A stretch of 64,000 nt of DNA from Chrysopilus asiliformis. Lineage: Eukaryota > Arthropoda > Insecta > Diptera > Rhagionidae. Positions 32,530 through 44,937 of this stretch are shown in pieces. Position 1 is the stretch's first letter; each line of letters begins with the position of its first letter. The stretch covers positions 33,817,943 through 33,881,942 of the forward strand of contig OZ035962.1 in the NCBI GenBank assembly GCA_964034945.1, in the 5' to 3' direction. A program made the translations under genes and the position numbers. The notes under the pieces are model-generated. The model had not been told where the DNA came from and ran no database searches. It was given only the letters and a program-made list of their open reading frames with translations.

Positions 32530-33006
32530 ACATACTAGGCCAATTCACTCTTGATCATAAATAGTAAAATCCTAGATTGTACTGTACATTTACGATGGAA
32601 AAGTACAGCGAAGCGTGAGCAGCGCTTTACTAGAGGTTGTGGGTTTTGTCGTAAATTTTTGACTCTTTTATTTATTTTCTTTACCTCAATTGCTTAAAGC
32701 ATTTTTTAACTCTACATACTAAATCATATAAATACTTTATAATCATATAAATACTTTAATTTACTTGCTTTTCCAATGTCTATTTTAGAGTTGGCACCAA
32801 GTTGACATGTCACAAAACATGCCTTAACCTCACTTTATTAGTAATACGACAAAAACTACTATTTTACCAAACCTTCGGGTGTGGTAGATTATAGTTTTCG
32901 TCGTAAAAAAATTTATATGGAGAACTGTCAAAAAACTACGATTTTATTCACGATTCTACGAGTTTACGATCAACTACGATAAAGAGTGAATAGCCCTACT
33001 ATGTTT
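32530..33006. mobile_element. Candidate TIR element
   Basis: CATACTAGGCCAATTCACTC at the left pairs with GAGTGAATAGCCCTACTATG at the right with a few mismatches, and TACGAC-type strings repeat at both subterminal regions. The target duplication is unclear. No ORF. Confidence 0.5.
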
Positions 33007-33159
33007 GACAGCTCACACAGCTCACACACCTTCCAAAGCCAAGTAATGGCGGATGGGGTCATGTGCTTGCGGAGCGCTAGCGTGATCTGTTCACAATCGC
33101 TAAGAACTTATTCCCATAGCCAATAAAATGAGAAAAGTATACTAAAAGTCAAGAGCTCC

Positions 33160-33352
33160 CCTATTTAATTTTTTATTCTAATTAATTTAATTGCAATTGA
33201 ATTAATCGTTATCTGCAATTAAAATAAATTAATTGCAATTAATTTAATTCCAGCCTGCAATTAATCTTTAATTGCAATTTAAAAAAATTAAATTAATTGC
33301 AATTACATTTTTAATCAATTAATTAGTCAATTGATAATTTAATTGATTGCTG
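33160..33352 (+). repeat. AATTGCAATTAA-rich tract ending in a hAT-like terminus
   Basis: AATTGCAATTAA and TTAATTGCAATT palindromes fill the stretch, which ends TGCTGCCCAACACTG. The complement, CAGTGTTGGGCAGCA, is a typical hAT terminal sequence. I did not find the opposite end. Confidence 0.45.
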
Positions 33353-33738
33353 CCCAACACTGGTCTAACTGCGACAAGTCTATCATGGCTACGGCTCTTG
33401 GTATTACGTGAGTTCCTGAATACTGTCGCTCACATCTTTTCAACTACGCATACATTTGTGAATGATTCGAGTGTCACGGAAACTATATTTGAAGAAAAAG
33501 AATCGTTTAATTTCATTTATTTTAAAATTTTATCAGCTGTGAGCATATAAGCTCTTCTAATATTTCATATTAGACATATTTCGTCACCAATATTTGACGA
33601 GAAGTCGTTTCCAATATTTTTTGGTAGCTTCCGGATACAAACAAAAAACGCAATGCCAAAATTATAATAGGTTTAGCACTTGTTTTGGTTGTTGTTCATT
33701 TTTTTGTACTTTATCCATTAAATACTACACTGACTCTT

Positions 33739-34411
33739 AGCGAGATGTCACACTGGCCAATCAGCTCCTGCACCTGACTGATCCCGACATCAGGTCGCGC
33801 AGCCGCAGGAACTGATTCGATCAGTTGACGTGGCACACTGAATTGGGATCAGCTGACCTCAAACGTCAAAATGTCGGACTCGGAGAAAGAACTTCTCCTT
33901 ATTTCTCTGGTAAAAAAAACTGAATCTGTGCAATCGTACAAGCATCTACCTTTTCCTACAGCTTGTACGATTGCTGTGTTTAATTTATCCTATTCAATGG
34001 ACATCGTATTTATTTTCGCTTGTTCAAAAGTTTATTAGTCAAACAGACTTGTCAAAATTGTATGATGTCCCCAACTAGTAATTATTTTAAAGTCAATATT
34101 ATATGAAGTAGAGAGCCTATAACCTAGAGAGTGGCCATGCTACCTTAATATACTGTGCCACTGATGACAATTATTGCCGCCAGACGAAAAAAATATTGAA
34201 AATTATCATTTTATTGTATTTAATCTAATAAAAATGACATTAGAAACTACCCGACATGTTCCTGATATCAGTTACATTTAGGTCAGTACACAAAAGTCAG
34301 CTACCTGTCGCAGACATTTTTTGCAGTGTGCCATGCGCCATTGGATTACACGTGCAACTGATGTCGGGATCAGTCAGTTGCAGCAGCTGATGGCCAGTGT
34401 GGCATCTCGCT
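33739..34411. mobile_element. PIF/Harbinger-like element with transposase start fragment
   Basis: The left end AGCGAGATGTCACACTGGCC and inverted right end AGCGAGATGCCACACTGGCC pair over more than 20 bp, followed by CTGACTGATCCCGACATCAG in both arms. The flanks are TTA-like and TGA-like, so the target duplication is imperfect. Inside, ATG at 33871 opens MSDSEKELLLISLVKK, which resembles the short acidic start of Harbinger-type nucleases before the frame breaks down. Confidence 0.7.
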
Positions 34412-36110
34412 GAGATATAATCGAATTGAATCCAAAAATTTCAGTGGAGTTGAAGTATTTCATATGGTTTTGAATTTTATCTTCTTCCTCACTATTCTAA
34501 AACAATCACCGAACTCCACATTTTTTAGAAATCAAACGAACCTTTAGTAAAAAATTTCACGCGATTCAATTCAAATTTGGGCGATTTGACAGTTTATCGC
34601 AAAGCAACGCATTTAAAGCGGAATCGCTAAAACTATGTAATATCGATTTCTCGGCGACTCGACGCAATTTTTCGAGTCGCCACGAGCTTTACACCCCCGC
34701 AACTTCCATAATAGGGCTATAAATGAAAATTTACTTATTAAGAGATAACAATAAAATATTATTATGTGTCATATATTGATTGTGCTATCTGATTACTAGC
34801 ACTTAAAATAAAGTGTCGTAACTTCTCTATATTAAAATATGCTTAAAGGAATTAAATAGAGATTTGTCAATATACTGAAGTATAGTATTCACGTTTAAGG
34901 GAGGTTTTTTTTATTATTATTTTTGTGCTTCTTAATTTTATTACCTTCCAAATTGATTTACAATGAGCAAGGTTTATTACCAACAACTACCGTGTTCTCC
35001 GTAGTGATTTTTTAAGGGGTTCAATTGAACTGAAAGAGGGTGAAAGTCCACTTTAATACATTATAAGCGCGTTCAAAAAGGTAATAAGGCAAAAAGCAAT
35101 TACCGTAATTACTTTCTTCGGTTGACCTATTGCTTGTTGACAGGAAGTTAAAGTTGTGTAGTCATAAGATGAGTTGTGTAGATAAAATGGCAAATGGCCG
35201 CGACATTTATTAAAAATGAATACCAAAACATGCCAATTCTAAGGGACATCAGCGGCATAAAATTACCAGCTATCAATCCCCCATTTCTTTGGGAAATTGA
35301 GAGAAAAAATAGACTTTTCGCGTTATAAATATTAACACTTCATAGGAAAATATAACCTCAAACCTTTTATTTGTCGATTTTATTTTGTATGTTCAATCAA
35401 TCGATATGAAATAAAACTTCTTATTCAGACTCTCATTTATGGATTTCCAATACGACTTGTATTTATAGGCATAATCACATATATAGTATAATCACATATT
35501 TCTGATAAATTGCATTTCTAAAGCTGAAGGGGAATCTATTGTAAAAAGTTGTGGACATTTCCAGTTATGGGTATCTCTAAATTACAATTTTAAACTTACA
35601 TAATAATAACATGTTAATCACATTGGAATTTTATATATATTCACCACCGAAACCAATTATGATAGTTACTTTTGAGTTTATTCAGGAAGTTGTATTTCTG
35701 TATCCAGAATTGATTTTTCAAATAATAAAACTGCATGAGTTGCGGGATTTAGTAAAAAAACAGTGTTAAAATTGAAAAGTTTTAATCTGATAGATAAATA
35801 TGAAAGTTTCAGTAACCCTTTTAAAATTTTTCTTTAGTTCTTTGATAATTAAAAAGTTGAATTGGATTTCAAGTTGGACAAACTTCTATGTTGCGATTCA
35901 GTTTTTCAATATTAATACATAGATGTTATGTGCATAAAATTGTTTGCGACATATTCACATGACCTTTTTGAAAAACATTCTCTCTCTAGAATTCCTGCGA
36001 AAAAGGTGAGATACAGATTTAATTTAAAACTTTTATTTGTGAAAATATTTATTTGTGACATAATTGGTTAAAAAATCATTAAATGCCTTTTTAAAAGCTT
36101 ATATTTAGCT
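34412..36110. other. Interval with no gene
   Basis: AT-rich sequence with no ORF above noise, no tandem array and no inverted-repeat pair that I could recognise. Confidence 0.4.
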
Positions 36111-36114
36111 TGCC

Positions 36115-36440
36115 ATCGTGTCTATCTGTCTGTTTATTTGTCGGGGTCAAATCTTACAATCTAATTTTGACCCACTTCCGTCCGATTGACTTGAAATTTT
36201 GCACACATACGTAAGTCCGATGACAATACAATTTTTTACTACTTCGTCCTTGTAAGGATAACGGAAGGTCCTGCAAGGATAACGTGATTATCCTTTTCCT
36301 CAAATTTCCCGGAAAAAAAATCTATTCTGGGGGTTTTTGGGGTCGCTGAATCCGATTCTGACATTAAGAAATCTGTAATGATAACGGAATGTCCTGTAAG
36401 GATAAATTGATTATCTTTTCCTCAAATTTTCTGGAAAAAA
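36115..36440 (+). repeat. Modular dispersed repeat, plus copy
   Basis: CTGTCTGTTTATTTGTCGGG, TTTTGACCCACTTCCG, TTGAAATTTTGCACACATA, GTAAGGATAACGGAAGG and GGGGGTTTTTGGGGTCGCTG follow in the same order as at 11.1 kb. The repeat ends within a second GGATAA module near 36430. Confidence 0.65.
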
Positions 36441-36713
36441 TCTTATCTGGTGCACTCTCGAAAAAATGGAGTCGATTACGCACCGAAAGGAAGTTTGAGG
36501 GAGTCCATCACCTATCGGAGAAAATCGAACTCCGGGCTAGGGAGTTCACAACAATTCCCTATGGGTGTTAATTTTTAACAATTTTTTGGTGTTAAACCAA
36601 CTTATTAGATGGCCCAAAAAAAACCTCGCAAATTCTCTTTTTTGCAATCATTTGAGATGTTTTGAGTTTTTTTTCGTGTTTTCAAAGTGAATATTGACTG
36701 TTAACAACTTTTC

Positions 36714-36800
36714 TTTCATGTCTCTGCCGGTACTCGAACCTGGGACCTCTCGCATTGTAAACCATTTGCCATCCCAATGGGCTGTTGAAGCCAATTGGTA
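36714..36800 (-). repeat. tRNA-like sequence (SINE head or tRNA pseudogene)
   Basis: The minus strand contains TGGCAAATGG (A-box-like) and GGTTCGAGTACC (B-box-like) at tRNA spacing, with TTTACAATGCGAGAGGTCCC between. The 5' acceptor strand does not pair with the 3' side, so it is not an intact tRNA. Confidence 0.4.
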
Positions 36801-36897
36801 AGCCTCGTCTAAAAGTTTTTACAATGAAAATAACTCCTAATCAAATACGAAATTATTAAAAAGAATAAAATAAAAAAAAATTAAAAAAAAAATTTAA

Positions 36898-37110
36898 AAA
36901 AGGCTTTTATTTAAAAAAATGCACTAAAAAGAAAAAAAAATTTTGGGCGTTGTATATCAGAAATAAAAGCGAGATAAACAAAGCATAAAAAATAAAATAA
37001 ATAAAATAAAATAAAATAAATATTTATCTCGCTTTTATTTCTGATACACAGCGCAAAAAAAAATTTCTCTTTAGTGAATTTTTTTAAAATAAAACCTTTT
37101 TTAAAAAAAA
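36898..37110. mobile_element. Small hairpin MITE
   Basis: TATATCAGAAATAAAAGCGAG at about 36950 is repeated inverted (CTCGCTTTTATTTCTGATACA) at about 37028. The surrounding AAAAATTT, GCACTAAA and TTTTTTAAAA arms also pair. The centre is an AAAATAAAAT run. No target duplication was identified. Confidence 0.65.
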
Positions 37111-37310
37111 TATTTTTTATTTCTTTTTAAATGTAACTCCAAGAGGAAACGCGAAAAAAAGTTAATGTATAAATTTAAATAAAAATTAAATACCGTTTGC
37201 ATAAGATCGAGAGAGATCAAAAATCACCCCTTTTATTAGAAATTTGTGATTAAAACCATAAAAACTTTAAAAGTTCAGTCTTTATCAACTAGAGAACAGT
37301 TAGAGTGCAT

Positions 37311-37759
37311 CCATTGAATATGTACAAATATAGAAGAATAATGATTAGTTTTCACCTTGGGCCGATGGTGGCGATAGTGTCTGCGGTTCAAGTATTAAAT
37401 AAAAATACCCCAAACTTAAAGCTTAGGTATGTGTATTAACTAAAATACCCTAAAACTTTAAGCACAATGGGAAATTTGTAATCGCAATGATCGCGGTTTA
37501 TCATTGTGTGCTGTACGTGTTCAGTTCATTCCTCGTATGACACCATAAGAATCAACGCAACACCGCTTTGCTTCTTAAATGTGTGCGTGCTTTTTGGTCT
37601 GGGATATTTGTGGGGAAATTCTTAATTTGAATCTAAACTAAAAGCTACAATATTACATAAAAATGAGAGAGAAAGAACGATTATTAGCCTCACTATCGCC
37701 ACCATCGGCCCAAGGTGAAAACTAATCATTATTCTTCTATATTTGTACATATTCAATGG
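37311..37759. mobile_element. MITE with perfect ~69-bp terminal inverted repeats
   Basis: CCATTGAATATGTACAAATA through CCGATGGTGGCGATAGTG (37311-37379) is matched exactly, inverted, at 37691-37759. The flanks GTGCAT and TGCTAT give no clear duplication. The identity of the two arms suggests a recent origin or gene conversion. Confidence 0.85.
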
Positions 37760-37845
37760 TGCTATATTTGTACATATTTGTCTTCTATATTTGTACATAT
37801 TTGTCTTCTATATTTGTACATATTCTTCTATATTTGTACATATGC
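37757..37845 (+). repeat. Short tandem repeat of TCTTCTATATTTGTACATAT
   Basis: About four copies of a 13-23-bp unit containing CTATATTTGTACATAT abut the right end of the MITE. The unit is the MITE's own terminal sequence, so it probably arose by local duplication of the terminus. Confidence 0.75.
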
Positions 37846-39915
37846 ATGTCATTTTGGAATTTTCTTATGTGAAATGGCTCAGAAAGACCTCAGAGTATTT
37901 GGGAAATGTTTTTCAACATTCGGGGACAATTTTTTTTTTTTTTTTTTGGATCACAATACAATGTACACATACCATGAAACAGTTCGTCAATATCCATTAT
38001 ATAATTATTTGGTTTTTTCTGTCACCTCGAGAAGATAGTAACATTTATCAGGTAAATCATCTATTTTTATAAAAAAATCGGTAAATATCTAAAGGTAAAT
38101 AATTTATTTGCAGAGTTTGAATTTCATATAACCACGCTTGTTATCAATATAAATAAGCAAAAAAAAATGCAACGACAGGTTTATATGTGTATCGTAGCTA
38201 ATTTTTTTTTGCTTTACTGCTAAATGTATTTACCTGTTAAAGGCATGAATAATAGAATTTTGTTAGTACACAAAAAGTTAAAAAAAAGCTCTTTCTATGT
38301 TCATAAATAGCTCACAATCAGCCATTACCATTATATCCTGAAATCATAACAAACGCTAGACAATCTGAATTTTTTTTTCCTTTTTCGGTAAGCACGATGG
38401 GCTGAAGCACCGCCTGCGTGGTACAATTTCCAATAAAAAAAGAGAGAAAATTTCGGGAAAAAATGAAATCTTCGAAGTAGGGAATGTCATTGTTTGTTGT
38501 CAATTTTTATACGTTTTTTTTTTGGTTATCATAAGCCTAAAATTACATGAGCGTTATGATATCCAGGAGTGTGGTTTCAAACGATATCAGGTATACTCGT
38601 ACATATAGATTACTGTTGGCAGCAGTATTGCAAGGAATGTCTGATGATGATACCGTGTAGCAGCCTACAAAATTTAATAAAACCATAAAGGTATGAAAAA
38701 TGGTCCACCACTTGCTCTTTAATCTGACAACACTTTTTTTTCTCAATAACCATGAAAACGAAGCAAGGAGAATACGGGAAAATTTAGAAGTATCCATATA
38801 TGGTCGCAGAATATGAGTACCTGAGTCCATGCAAGATTTTGTGCCTTATTTTGACTAAGTCAGTAATTTTTTTTTCTATTTGCTTTAAAGGCGTATTTGC
38901 GATGCGTTCACTTGTTTTCTAGGCTTTTAGAGCGATCTCTATACGTACTGTGTGTGTGTTGCTATTAGCATGAGACATTTTGGGCGCTTTATAGTAAAGA
39001 AATCTTTTTGGTTAACATAGCGGAGGCTATACCCGTCCTTTTAACCAGTTTTCCTCTCGATATCTCTTTTCAGCAAATTACTTCCATGACATTTATCTCT
39101 GTTGTGAAACACCGGCATTTCAATTTTCGTATATGAAAGAGCCTTGAAGCGGCTTATCCATGCTAACATTTAGTTTTTTTTTACCAATCTATGGATGTGG
39201 ACATTTATGGAACGAATTCTCATAAAGAGGTATGTTGCTTTCTAAATTTTCATATACGGTTATTGGGTTTGGGGTGGGGGGTGAACAAACATGTTAAAGT
39301 GACTTTCTCAAAGCGTATAATATTCGATATATTTTATCCAGTACAATTTTATTATAATTGAATCGATATTGAGGGAAAATTTCAACTGGAACGTGCTCCG
39401 CTTTGTAGGGGGATAGGGGGCTTTGTTTTGATCGAAAAGATTGTCCTATTTGAAAAACATCACCACTGTATGATTATATTAAGCTGCAAAGTTTCAAATG
39501 TGCCTGTAAATGTACAGATATTTTTCATTGTGCATGCAAAAAAAACTTTTAATATTGCAACTAACAAAACCCTTAATACAAGTTCTGTCAAAATGCGCCC
39601 AATACAAAGTTACGTTAGTCACACAAAATTAGTCATGTTTTTTCGTTATTTTGTGATGTGGCAACAAAATTTTAACATGGTTTCACAAAAGATTTGATCA
39701 AATATCTACCCTCGCTCTTAAATTTTTTCGCGTTTGGTTTTAGACGTTGTTCACAAAATGGAACTTTGCTAAATATTTTTTAAATTTATGATTAATAAAG
39801 AATTTTATTCAAATAGAAGGTCAAAAAAACTCCAGGAATAAAGAAATTTTTAGGAATAAAGGCCAGACGAATAAAAAACTATTGTTTTTTCTAACATCCC
39901 TAGACATTTTCGATA
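37846..39915. other. Interval with no gene
   Basis: AT-rich DNA with several T or A runs (T18-20 near 37930). Short ORFs have no recognisable content. No paired repeats were identified. Confidence 0.4.
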
Positions 39916-40377
39916 TGGAGTGGCTGTATGTAACTTATTTTCGACAGACTGACTAGTAGAAGGAAATCTTTAGTCGATCATAAATTATTACACAGGCCGA
40001 CATTCATTTTGATTCACACGGTATAAGTCTTTTCTGGGTAATTTGGGGTCGTTGAATTCGAATCTGGCAGTAGTTTGGCTGGATCAACTCTACTTTTTTA
40101 GATATGAAGTGTGACTCATAAATGTGTTTAAATATTTATTTATAATTTGTAACAATTTTTTTAAATCAACAACTTTTCCCCTTCATATCTCAAGAAACAG
40201 AGCTTATTCAGCCAAACCATGGCCAGATCCAGATTCAGCGACCCCAAATTACCCAAAATAGCATCTTATATCGTGTGCACCGGAATGAGTATCGGCCTGT
40301 TTAATCATTTTTGGTCAACAAAAGATTTCCTTCGACTAGTCAGTCGATTCAAAATAAATTACATGAAGCCACCCTAG
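39916..40377. mobile_element. Foldback-like element with ~190-bp arms
   Basis: GGAGTGGCTGTATGTAACTT at the left is mirrored by AATTACATGAAGCCACCCT at the right. Inside both arms lie GACTAGT, AAGGAAATCTTT and GTGTGAAT/ATTCACAC-type blocks, and GGGTAATTTGGGGTCG pairs with CGACCCCAAATTACCC. The loop is about 60 bp. The GGGGTCG string is shared with the modular repeat family. Confidence 0.75.
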
Positions 40378-41075
40378 GTGTTATATATTGAGAGTTGTGG
40401 CCAATTAAAATTCTCCCAATTGTACAATTATTTTTCGATCGATTTCGAAATGTCATATAATTTCGTCCTACTGCACAAAATATAATAAATCCTTTGATAT
40501 GGAGTTGCTAAAGGCTAGATATCACCTTTTAGATGATCCTTAAAATTTTCCAGAGTCTATAGCACCTCTGATAGTCACCAAGGCTGATTATCATTTAAAA
40601 CTGATCGATATGGCATTTTTTATAACTGGTGAGTATTTGCCAATTAAAAACATTTTGATTATATTTCAGCAGGAATTTATGAAATATAAAGGAAAAGCTT
40701 TAATTGTTTATTCAAATACCCTCTATAAAATTGGTTTTTTACCTTTCTTACATATACGAAGGTATTAAAATCACTTGAAAAATCGAAATTATAACGGAGC
40801 CTCACATGTCCCCGGGACATAACTCAGGGATGCTTTCCTACCAGTTCGCACCGGTTAGTGTAAATCAGAACTCGGCACTCCTTGGCTCGCCTGGCTCCTA
40901 ACAACGATAACATTTTTATTCAAATTTTACGAGAATACAATCAATGTATGAACATTTTTACTCGACTCTCCAACGCAATGATACATATTGGTTGACGACG
41001 GCCACTTCGGCAGCCGAAATCAAACGATTCACTAACAATCGATGGAGCGAGCCTACGACAGCCATTCAGTATAAT
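40378..41075. other. Interval with no gene
   Basis: No supported feature. The 88-aa minus ORF at 40941-41207 overlaps the hAT terminus at 41076 and is not a gene. Confidence 0.4.
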
Positions 41076-41810
41076 CAGGGAACAACCATTATATAGAATG
41101 GAAAGCTCTAACAATTTTTTTTGTGTTGGGAGCGTACATCCGAGGATTTCTATAGCTGTTACATGACAGTGTACATGAACACTGAGCGATTTGGTGGTGT
41201 GTCGCAAGATGGATTCCCATCTGTCACTTGAAATGAAAACAAATCAAAACAAAATCGGATAATGGAAATGTTTTATGGAGAATTTGATATTTCCATTAAA
41301 TATTAGCGATGTTCTAATCCTAATGTGTTGAAAGGTGTTAAATTTAATTTAGTTTTAGTTTTAAATTGTTTTAAGGCCCGTTCATGTGCAATTCTGTCGA
41401 TCTTTCGTTATACTTTACCTTTCTGTTGTTGATGGGACTCGGAAAAACTTTCTATTTGGGTTTTTAATTGAATTGGCGGAACATTCCTTCACTAAACAGT
41501 GGTGAATTTGTGCTTTATTCATTTTGATGTGAAATTATGAAATGTTAACACGCTACAATGTGCATTATCCACCAAAACCCACCAAAATCAATCGGCGCAA
41601 TGAAATGTCATGCAAAATGTAAACAAAAGTGCCAGCACTTTTGTGTATGTATTGTAACAGGTTTTTCTATTTGATTTTTTTTTGTCGAGTGTATGACAGC
41701 AGAAAGGGGAAGTGAGATAAAAAACCCGATTTCTATAGTGTAGTGCTTACTCTAGTGGAAGTTAATGAGGAAAGGCCTTACTTTCCATTCTATATAATGG
41801 TTGTTCCCTG
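41076..41810. mobile_element. hAT-like MITE with perfect 30-bp ends
   Basis: CAGGGAACAACCATTATATA and following GAATGGAAAG are exactly inverted at the right end. GTATAAT abuts both termini (41069-41075, 41811-41817), a 7-bp or eroded 8-bp duplication. CAGGG termini fit the hAT superfamily. Non-coding inside. Confidence 0.85.
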
Positions 41811-41938
41811 GTATAATTTCTGTTGTTGATGCGTGCGGATGTATATATTTGCTCTTCAAAACCTTAATTGCTTCCCAAAGAACACTGACGTACGAAATTT
41901 TTTCAGAAATTTGATTTTTTTAGTTTTCCTTTTCCATT

Positions 41939-42100
41939 ATGAAGCGCTCAAATTCAAATTCAAATACTATGTCGTGTGATTGGAAAAACAAATATTTAAT
42001 AACCACAAATAATGAAAACCGTCAATGTCTAGTTTGCAGTTACATGTCGAATAAAAAATTCAATCTAGAACGCCATTACAACAGCTGTCCTATCAGATAA
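41939..42100 (+). CDS. 53-aa ORF with C2HC finger, hAT/GTF2I-repeat-type transposase fragment
   Basis: ATG at 41939, TAA at 42098-42100. The product has DWKNKYLITTNNENRQCLVC and KKFNLERHYNSC: Cys30-x2-Cys33, then His46-x3-Cys50, matching the WxxKYxF...CLIC...NLxRH pattern at the start of BED-like fingers in hAT-derived proteins such as GTF2IRD2 and ZBED types (family knowledge, from memory). It is short, with no catalytic part following, and probably a relic first exon of a hAT transposase lying just right of the hAT MITE. Confidence 0.55.
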   Translation: MKRSNSNSNTMSCDWKNKYLITTNNENRQCLVCSYMSNKKFNLERHYNSCPIR

Positions 42101-42519
42101 CATAATGCAATTTAGCGCATGTTTTTTCGAAGCACAGAACCGGAAATACGTCCCCATAAGTTTTTTTGCACGACGGAACTTATTATTTTTTTGTAATCGC
42201 ATCATGATAAATTGTGTAGTTCACTATTCCTAAACGTCTCCATCAAAAGCGAAAGAGCGTAAAAAATGAAAAAGATGCGTTTTCTCATTTTGTGTTATAG
42301 TATATGAAGAAACATAAAATTTCTTCGAGTAATAGTAAATCACTACATCCATGGTGCCGAGGCCTGGTGTAAATCTTATGGTTCATGCAAACCGGCTATT
42401 AATAAAGAGCACACATAAAATAAATTTTCGTTTGTAACGTTTTTAGTGCAAATTAGTATACAAATTTTGAAAATTTGCTCTAGTTACCATCACGATTATA
42501 ATTATAACGGGCTTGCATG

Positions 42520-43245
42520 GGTTCGTTTGGATTTTTGTAGAATATAACAAGAGAGACCTTTGTGATCGTTCAATACAGGTTTTTTTGGATGGATTCAAGT
42601 CTGATTTCTTCAAAATTAACTCTGATGTCCCACAAGGCTGAGTTCTACCTCCTACGCTTTTCTTAATATTTACTAATGATCTACTGTCTCTCACTCTCAA
42701 TCCGCTATACTGTTTCGCTGATGATAGCTCCCTTAACGCCTCTTACCATTACTGGGATGCTGCAAAAAATATTTCTCACCAGACGACGTCCTAAACATTT
42801 ACAAAACCTACATTCGACCGAGACTTGAGTGCAATTCGCACATTTGGGCTGGAGCTCCAAAAACTGTCCTGCAACTACTGAACTGAATTTAAAAACGTGT
42901 GATCCGACAGATTGGAGACAAATCTTTGACAGATTTATTACCGTCTCTCGAGCATCGTCGCTCTGTTGGGGTACTCAGCAAATTCTATAGATATTTTCAT
43001 AGGAAATGTTCCACCGAAATTTCCCAACTTATTCCTCCACGGTATGTTTTCCCTAGGCCCTCTCGCGCAGCTGCTCGCGCGCACGACTTCTTCTTTGAGC
43101 CTTATTCCTTTATTCCGCGAACAACAAGACTTTGGAACTTTGGAGCGATTTGCCATCAGATGTGTTCCCCCCGGACTATAACCTGCCGAAGTTCAAGGAG
43201 AACATAAACCGACATCTCCTTTTGTCCTTCCGACCATCCTGAGCT
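42520..43245 (+). pseudogene. Non-LTR retrotransposon reverse-transcriptase remnant (jockey/CR1-like)
   Basis: Fragments in changing frames read VFLDGFKSDFFKINSDVPQG, LPPTLFLIFTNDLLSLT, LYCFADDSSLN (the A/YxDD catalytic motif) and, after a deletion, TYIRPRLECNSHIWAG. The 42899-43207 frame follows with RQIGDKSLTDLLPSLEHRRS, GVLSKFYRYFHRKCS and RTTRLWNFGAICHQMCS. It is 5'-truncated with stops, a deletion and frameshifts, so inactive. It ends near NRHLLLSFRPS, the usual C-terminus of such pols. Confidence 0.82.
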
Positions 43246-43299
43246 GTGCTTCGACATTAATGGGTCATTAATGGGCTGAAACTATAAAAAAAGGATTAC

Positions 43300-43715
43300 G
43301 CGAATATTCTTTCCCATTTTTTCTCGGGGAAATTACCGTTAGGGAGTTTTTTGGGGTCGTTGATCAGGAATCCGATTTTGGAATTTTAAAATTCGAAACG
43401 AAAGGTCTGGTAAGGACAACGCGAATTTTCTTTTGGTCATTTTCGCTCGAGAAAAATATCATTATGGAGTCTTTGGGATTGCGAATCTTTAATTGAAGGA
43501 AAGGTCCTGTAAGGATAAGGCGAACAGTTTTTGTTATTCGTGGGTTTGTAGGGTGACTGATTGCGAATCTCATGACGGAATTTCATAATTCTAAACAAAA
43601 GGTCGTGTAGGGATAACTAACATATAATTTCTTCCTTTTTTTCTCGAAAAAAAATAATAGAGGGGGTTTTCGGATCGGGGATTTCGAATCTCAGGGAAGG
43701 TTCTGTAAAGACAAC
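43300..43715 (+). repeat. Modular dispersed repeat, four diverged modules
   Basis: Modules of about 110-120 bp each contain a GGGGTCGTTGATC-type string, a GAATCT or GAATCCGAT string and AAAGGTCCTGTAAGGATAA variants. They recur at about 43340, 43460, 43550 and 43660. Same family as at 11.1, 36.1 and 57.6 kb. Confidence 0.6.
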
Positions 43716-44348
43716 TTGAACATAATTTTTTCCCCGAGAATCAGGAGAAGGAGAATTTTGAGATCGCCGAGCATCGCCGAGTACTGTTGTTTAAGCAGCA
43801 TCTCCTCCATGAAAATAATACCTATTTTCCACATTCCGTATCAGAATATAAAAATTAATAGAGACTGCATCAATAATTTCACCCAACTATCGCTAGTGTT
43901 TGAAATATGACTCAAAATCATAAATTCTAAACAAATCATATGAAACTCGTATGTGGTCAAAGTAGTTTGCGTGCTTTGAATGTTCTTAAGAAATTAATCA
44001 GAAGATAACGTCAGAAGAGTTTAAAAAGGCTTAGACACGTCCAATTAAGCTACTAAATGGTTTCATACCACGCGATATTAAATACTGCTCACCAAAATGC
44101 GAATCATGTTTATGATAGACCTTGTAGGTTGGTTTATTTGTTTGTAAATTGTTTACTTATTGTTAGGATAACTTGAAAGTGCGACACTTGCTTGTCAAAA
44201 TGATTCTCCACCTGATATGATAAATCACTTTCATAGACACAATTTAATATAGACTTGCCCCCTAGTGTGGATTAGTGGATTTCGCTTTTATTGTTAATTA
44301 TATAAAGTATTGTATATAAAGTATTGTATTTCCATAAATACTTGCGAG
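43716..44348. other. Interval with no gene
   Basis: AT-rich DNA without supported features. Confidence 0.4.
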
Positions 44349-44851
44349 TAGAGTGACCAAAATCTGAACGCGAAATAGTGGGTTTTTAGTAAAACAAAGT
44401 GACTTGTCCACACAAAAAAGTGACACTTTTTTATAGTTCCAGCCAGAGCTTAGGGGAAGACCTTTTAATGCCGAAGCACAGCTCATATTGATCTATTAAT
44501 AAAAAAAATGGTAAAAGCCGACATATTGTGTTTTCCCATGACCTATGGAAAACTTGATATTCTTACGATTTTATTATCACATGAACCAGTATCGCTGAAA
44601 GTATGATCTATTAATCGTACTAGATTTAAAGTGAGTACTAGAATAGCAGAATGAGTCTAAATAATTTCCAGGGTTTGGAATTCGTGTTATGATATGCAAT
44701 TAAAAACTTTAAAACAAATGAAGCTGTTTGGTAAAATACTATAAGTCCTATTCGGGGAAGAAGTGATTAAAGTACAAAAAAATAAAGAATACGAAAAACA
44801 TGGTCGGAAAAGTGACTATTGTCACTTTTAAAGTGACGTCTGGTCACCCTA
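44349..44851. mobile_element. hAT-like MITE (503 bp), TSD CYTGCGAG
   Basis: The left end TAGAGTGACCAAAATCTGAA and inverted right end TAGGGTGACCAGACGTCACT are flanked by CTTGCGAG (44341-44348) and CCTGCGAG (44852-44859), an 8-bp duplication with one change. GTGACACTTTT and AAAGTGACTATTGTCAC strings repeat inside. No transposase. Confidence 0.8.
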
Positions 44852-44937
44852 CCTGCGAGCTCTTGAATAACTATTCTGATTTAGTTTTGTTTTTCATCAA
44901 AATGAAGGTGATTCCTCTAGCCATCGCCTAACTATAA

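Noticed and set aside
36714..36800. Functional tRNA gene on the minus strand
   Set aside because: Box-like motifs are present but the acceptor stem does not pair, so I list it only as tRNA-like.
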